Positions 59,576 through 64,000 of a stretch of 64,000 nucleotides of DNA are shown here, in pieces. Position 1 is the stretch's first letter, and every line of letters starts with the position of its first letter. The DNA lies in NCBI RefSeq assembly GCF_003073045.1, contig NC_037590.1:6288016-6352015 (forward strand), in the 5' to 3' direction. The translations under genes were made by a program, and so were the position numbers. The notes below the pieces were generated by a model, which saw nothing but the letters and a program-made list of their open reading frames with translations, ran no database searches and had not been told where the DNA came from. The DNA comes from Pomacea canaliculata (lineage: Eukaryota; Mollusca; Gastropoda; Architaenioglossa; Ampullariidae).

Positions 59576-62500
59576 TTAGTTTCCCGCGCCTTGTAGTGAA
59601 AATGTTGGTCTTTTGATGACAAACTGCAAAGAAAGAATTTATGTCAGTAAAAAAAATCTGGAATGTTAACTTGTCTTGAAGCAGAATTTTGTTATTGTTG
59701 GGTTGCACACACGCACACATGTTCTCACTAGAACTCCGTGACTCATTCACTTCTTGTTTTTTTGGTAAAATAATCAGTTAATTGTATGTTTACACATGCA
59801 ATCAGTATTGGTATGCTTTACACCTGTGATAATTATTATTGTATATTTACACCTGTTTCCTTACATTAGTGGTTGATGTTATGGGATCCCCAGGGATCCA
59901 AGGAGTTCCAGACGTATTCGGCGATGGGAAGTCGTAATGGGAATAGGGATTTTCATTTGTGTTGACAGACTCCAACCTTTCACCCTGAAATGCACGCAGT
60001 GACAACAAACAACATGTAGGGATAGGTATTGACACAAGCAATGAGGTCCAGATTTCTGAGATGTAGATGACAGCACAAGTCACTAAACAACAATAGCTCT
60101 GGACATGGTCAGTGCTACGAAATAATACAGAATCGCAAGGTGAGAAGGGAGCAAGTGTCACGAAGTAGAGGAAGAATGATGGAGGACTGGAGTGTATGGA
60201 GTGTCACATGACCGTACAGGACGTGTCACGAGGTTCAGGAGGTAAGGGAAGTGTCGCAAAAAAAAGGTGAGCCACGAGAAACTGTGAAATGAAATACAAG
60301 GAGTGTCACGAATAACAGGCGGCGTCACGAGGTACTATGTCAGGGTGTATGTTAGTGTCACAAGTAATGACATGAATGATGGGAGGTCGTTGACATATCA
60401 TGAGGTCGGGAGTGTCAAGACTGATAAAACTGTGTCACTAGATGCATGTAGTGTCAAGATGAATGTCACATGCTGCAGGTGGTGTCACAGGAAGAACTAC
60501 AGGTAGATATATATACAACAGTGTCTACAGGTGGTGTGAGTGAGGCAGGTATCTCGAGTACAAGAATGCAGTGGAAATATCACCGACCAACGATGTGTGT
60601 GGAGAGTTGGCGAGTGTTTCACCTGCTGTTCTCACCTCAAAGGCCGCGTTTTTGTAGTTGCTGAAGTATCTGATTGGCATGAAGGCCCCGCCGCCTTCCG
60701 AAGTTGTATCATACCTGCGCAACGAGAATGAGACTTCAGACCAGATGAATAACTCGCGTTTGTGTGTGTGTAGGTGGGGAGAAGGGGTCCTTTTGTTTTG
60801 TTTAAGTATATGCACAATCGCACACATATCTCTTAAAAACGTAGAGATGATAAAGAAGAACTATTTTGTTTATTTGTGCGCGCGTGTGTGTGTGTGATGG
60901 GTGGATACTTACGAACTGTCCATCTTGTTACGGCGGCGGCACAGACAGAAAGCCATCACCACCAGGAGCAGCAGCAACACCCCACCTACGGCCCCTGCGA
61001 TGGCCCCGATCCACCTCTCCTTCAGAAATTTATCATCACACTTCTCCCCGCGGTAGTAGAAAGCATCGTCCGGAACACACCTAATAGTTGGGGGATGGTG
61101 GAGGATAGATTATTATCATCAAAACATCATGATTGTTATCAGAGTACTGGCAAACACCAGGTCACAGCTGTTGTAGCATCAGGAGACAGAGAGTTTGGAA
61201 CTTACTATGATGACATTCTAACGATTTTTATTCGTCGACAAAAATGAATAAAATTGGATTGCAATCGGTTTAGTAGGGACATTTCAGCAAAGCTATAGGT
61301 GAAACATTATTCTGCCTAAACTGCCTTAGGAATGGGAACAAACAATAAAAAAACAAACTGAAATAAGTACCATAAACACACCAAAATATCCTCACCCACA
61401 TCAAAATAAATCAGCTCACACGCACCACACACAAAGAAACAAGAACAATAGCCGCCTACCCACCCACAGAAACAAATTCTATAATCTGGTAGTTACAAAT
61501 ATATCTCAAAGAACCGGCAATATGAGGGACTGATCATGCTACTCTGAAGTGAAGGGTCCAATCTCATGGTCACAGCACACACCATCACCACGAACTGATC
61601 AAACAATATATTTAAAAGCCCTTGCAGGGATTAAAGCAGGGTGGAAAAGTGTGAGGGGGAAGGGTTCGATTCCATTTCTTCTAGGTCTATGTGACATGTG
61701 CAGAATGATGCCAGTCAGGCTTACTCGCAAGTTGTTTGTATTTCAGAGCCGTTGGTCACAAGCTTGCACTGTCCCGTGGTCTCCGCACCCAGCGAACTCG
61801 CACTTGTGAAAACACGTGTTGTCCTGGCAAACCTGGAAGTCATCACAAACCTGCCCCACTGCCTTGCAAGCATCTTGTATCGACATCCGCACTGTGTTGA
61901 CAGAAATGAAGATGTCGACTATAGATAGTCAAACCTGCATTTCAGTTGGACAAAAGTCGTTGTGGACATGTAAAAACACAGAATACAATAATAACGGATC
62001 TAGAGTGATGAACGTGTGAATGAAAGCCATAGAGAGGAACCGACAAATGAAACAAATTAATTAGAATTTACGAGTTAAAGAAGGACTGTCTGTAAATTTG
62101 TAAACTGAACTTAACAGTGTGCCACTGTTCACGTTGAATTCTCTGCTAATAACATACTTTTCAAACAGAAATAATTGTGAACTGAACAACCTGAGCAATA
62201 ATAGCAATATAGAAGCAAAGTGCGTGTTATTATAAAATTATCATTTCCAGACATTCTATTGTTTGTATAAGAGGCGTCGTAGCCCAGTGGTGTGCAGTCA
62301 AAGGTCTCTGGTTCGGATCTGTAGCTGGGCAACTCCTGCTTATCCAGCAGCTGTTCTGCATTTTACCTTTCCTTATTATAGGAATAACTATTCTTTTTAC
62401 AAGAATAACTTTTAGTATTACATGAATAACTTAGGAAGATCAAGATATCAAACAGAGCGTGATGGGAAAAGTGTGATAACAGAAAGCAGTAGCATAGAAA

Positions 62501-63017
62501 CGGATTAGTCAGCAACAGGCCTTTCAGAAGACAACTCACGTGCTTCAAGCCCTTGATTGTAGGTCGGGGGCACGTCTATCTGGGAGGCGAGTGTAGTGCT
62601 TATGTTATCCATCGTGTTGTTGAGCTGGTTTACCGTGTCGTTGGAATTTGTAACGTTTTCAGCCCCAAGTATGACCTTAGATGTGAAAGTGGTTCCTGGA
62701 GGACTGCTATTAAAGGAAAAAAAGACGCACGCACAATGTGATCATTTGTTATGAAAAGTTCATTTGGATTAATCTATCTTCACACGTGACATCAATGAGG
62801 CTAACAGGGAACTGGTATTTTACTCCCAACCAGCAACTAAGGCTATATCACAGCAAAGCAGCCAGCTCTGTAAACAGATGCTGTATGCTGAGAAAAAACA
62901 GCGTGCCCATGACGAAACATGAACCTAGGGCAACCAATCGTGACGGCTGTGGTGATAGGCATTGTACCAGCCAGACCGCCCAGAACAATATGAGAATTCA
63001 TATTCTTAAAAGCGTCT

Positions 63018-63106
<89 letters not shown>

Positions 63107-64000
63107 TATCTGTCAATTATGTAGAATTTTTATTAGGAAGAAGATTTCACTTTTTCCTTCTTAGGTAAAGCATTTTTTTAACATCGAAGAATGATAACCA
63201 GAGATATAAGAGTGTTGAAGTCGTCGAAAACAAGTTCAAAACAATCAAATTCTCTCCTTGTCTTTGATATTCTAGAGTTTCTACGCCATGTCTTTCCAAA
63301 TAAGGCACTTACATGTCACGCTTTCTCCTGCTTGAAGACTTCAACACTCTGAAACAGAAATATTCATCATGCAAACATCTGCTATCTGTTTAACTATCAA
63401 CAACAAAAAATTGCACACATCATTGACTGCACTCAAAATATACAAGATTCTGCTAATTGCGAATTTCAATGCCATCTCTCCTCACTGTCAGTCATGTCAC
63501 AGTTCTCTTCTCGGCATGCTTATATCACATAAATAACTCAGAGCTACAAAAGGTTATCAATGAATTTAATTTGAAGCAGCACAAACTGCATGGTGCTTAA
63601 TTTGTTCATATTCATAACTAAGGAAAGATGCTTTAATAATAATAACAAGACAATAATTAGTGAGTCAATAATAACTATGAAATAGGTTGACAGATAACAG
63701 TTAAACAGTAGAAACAGTTCCTTACAATTCTATGCCAAGAAATCCCCTTCACATTCTGGAAGAAACTTGTGAGCTGTAAAAATACAAAAAAATAAATAAA
63801 ACAAAAATAAAACACATAAATTTCTTTAGCTTTGGCACTGTTGAGAACATGCTTGTAGAAATAACACTAACCAATGTCTTGTGACTAAATTTCATATTAC
63901 ACAATTTCTTGCTACGATTAATCTCAGCACATTATAGACGACTGAACAGTGTAAAAGTATCGGGAAAAGATTATGAAGATTTACCTCAGATTTTAGATTG
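59576..64000 (-). CDS. Second transmembrane mucin (SEA-EGF-TM-tail), 5' end off window
   Basis: A paralogue of the + strand mucin, tail-to-tail with it. Exons in gene order are 63985-64000+ (partial), 63726-63773, 63320-63348, 62540-62706, 61725-61891, 60913-61080, 60636-60714, 59865-59984 and 59576-59623 (TAA). The SEA region reads NLKSE, LTSFFQNVKGISWHRI, SVEVFKQEK, then SPPGTTFTSKVIL with three N-glycosylation sequons. The EGF-like exon ends ...FAGCGDHG and QCKLVTNGSEIQTTC. The transmembrane exon finishes the EGF domain (CVPDDAFYYRGEKC) and has WIGAIAGAVGGVLLLLLVV with a CRRRNK stop-transfer. The tail ends FVIKRPTFSLQGAGN. Intron phases equal those of the first mucin from the second SEA half onward. 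One extra base in the EGF exon breaks the frame. The mucin repeats and signal peptide would lie beyond 64000. Confidence 0.8.
60155..60490. repeat. Degenerate repeat cluster with GTGTCAC core
   Basis: Eleven copies of GTGTCAC or near variants occur at 60155, 60201, 60223, 60251, 60303, 60322, 60355, 60412, 60432, 60451 and 60482, irregularly spaced 19-57 bp apart, all in one orientation. They lie in the intron between the two tail exons of mucin gene 2. Confidence 0.65.
60913..61080 (-). CDS. Mucin gene 2, transmembrane exon
   Basis: 55 codons plus split codons at both ends. It encodes the last two EGF cysteines (CVPDDAFYYRGEKCDD), then a juxtamembrane FLKERW, a ~22-residue Gly/Val/Leu helix, and CLCRRRNKMDS facing the cytoplasm. 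Acceptor TATTAG and donor GTAAGT. It corresponds exactly to 52195-52383 in the first mucin, with the same phases. Confidence 0.9.
61725..61891 (-). pseudogene. Mucin gene 2 EGF exon with one-base frame break
   Basis: The exon reads SIQDACKAVGQVCDDFQVCQ to HKCEFAGCGDHG in one frame. It then needs a -1 change to read QCKLVTNGSEIQTTC before the phase-2 donor GTAAGC. The exon is 167 bases, while the phases on both sides require 166. The likely extra base is in the CCC run at 61773-61775 (GGG on the coding strand). Without it the text lines up cysteine for cysteine with CGGHGQC of the first mucin. Whether this is an assembly error, an allele or true loss is undecided. The rest of the gene looks intact. 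Confidence 0.75.
62271..62345 (+). repeat. tRNA-derived SINE head
   Basis: A perfect A-box, TAGCCCAGTGG, at 62280-62290 and a near-consensus B-box, GGTTCGGATCT, at 62310-62320, spaced as in a tRNA promoter. GCCCAG/CTGGGC near the ends can pair, but there is no full cloverleaf. It lies in an intron of mucin gene 2. Confidence 0.6.
62817..62980 (-). repeat. tRNA-derived SINE-like element, copy B
   Basis: The minus strand begins GGGCGGTCTGGCTGGTACAA, a tRNA-like head, and continues to a body with CAGAGCTGGCTGCTTTGCTG and CTTAGTTGCTGG, shared with copy A at 3476-3645. It sits in a mucin gene 2 intron. Confidence 0.6.
63018..63106. repeat. (ATT)n microsatellite
   Basis: About 29 uninterrupted trinucleotide units. 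The run of Ile codons in the overlapping + strand ORF is purely this repeat and not coding. Confidence 0.97.

Noticed and set aside
61650..61690. B-box-like GGTTCGATTCC suggesting a tRNA
   Set aside because: No A-box or foldable arms at the required distance; it is intronic chance or a very decayed relic.
62738..63124. 128-codon ORF ending in a long Ile run
   Set aside because: It spans a SINE copy and the (ATT)n microsatellite; not coding.
1..64000. CRISPR arrays, bacterial operons, phage or viral genes
   Set aside because: Intron-rich eukaryotic gene structure throughout; no spaced direct-repeat array, ribosome-binding sites or compact ORF series.

Overview
The window looks like nuclear DNA of an invertebrate animal, most likely a lophotrochozoan such as a gastropod mollusc. 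It is AT-rich, with small GT-AG exons set in introns of 0.2-4 kb, many simple repeats and short non-autonomous transposons. Phylum placement is an inference from recalled similarity of the desaturase and cyclin proteins; no search was run.

Four protein-coding loci are supported. (1) Positions 95-1381, + strand: the last three coding exons of cyclin Y (CCNY); the 5' exons lie left of the window. (2) Positions 10044-25053, - strand: a complete front-end fatty acid desaturase (cytochrome b5 domain plus three histidine boxes) in 13 constitutive-length steps, about 437 residues. Its histidine-box-I exon is present twice in tandem (18061-18165 and 17737-17838), in the form of a mutually exclusive exon pair. 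(3) Positions 46721-54272, + strand: a single-pass membrane mucin with signal peptide, Thr/Ser tandem repeats, SEA domain, EGF-like domain, transmembrane helix and a tyrosine-containing tail. (4) Positions 59576 to beyond 64000, - strand: a paralogue of the mucin with the same exon order and phases, lying tail-to-tail with it; its 5' half is off the window.

CCNY and the desaturase are also tail-to-tail, with long non-coding sequence between them (1382-10043). The 25-46.7 kb stretch has no confident gene. It holds four palindromic CRE octamers, an NRF1/ETS-type CpG promoter-like patch near 40.8 kb, a decayed LINE fragment, MITEs, tRNA-derived SINE pieces and one unrecognised 202-codon ORF. Desaturase introns carry a hAT-type MITE with an exact 8-bp target duplication, a 749-bp TIR element, a foldback element and a four-copy 120-bp repeat.

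Reading-frame breaks are confined to the mucin loci: several frame switches in the 5' mucin exon of the + strand gene, and one extra base in the EGF exon of the - strand gene. These could be assembly indels, allelic variation or decay. The most interesting items are the alternative His-box exon pair and the convergent mucin pair with a shared C-terminal F-x-I-K-R-P motif.
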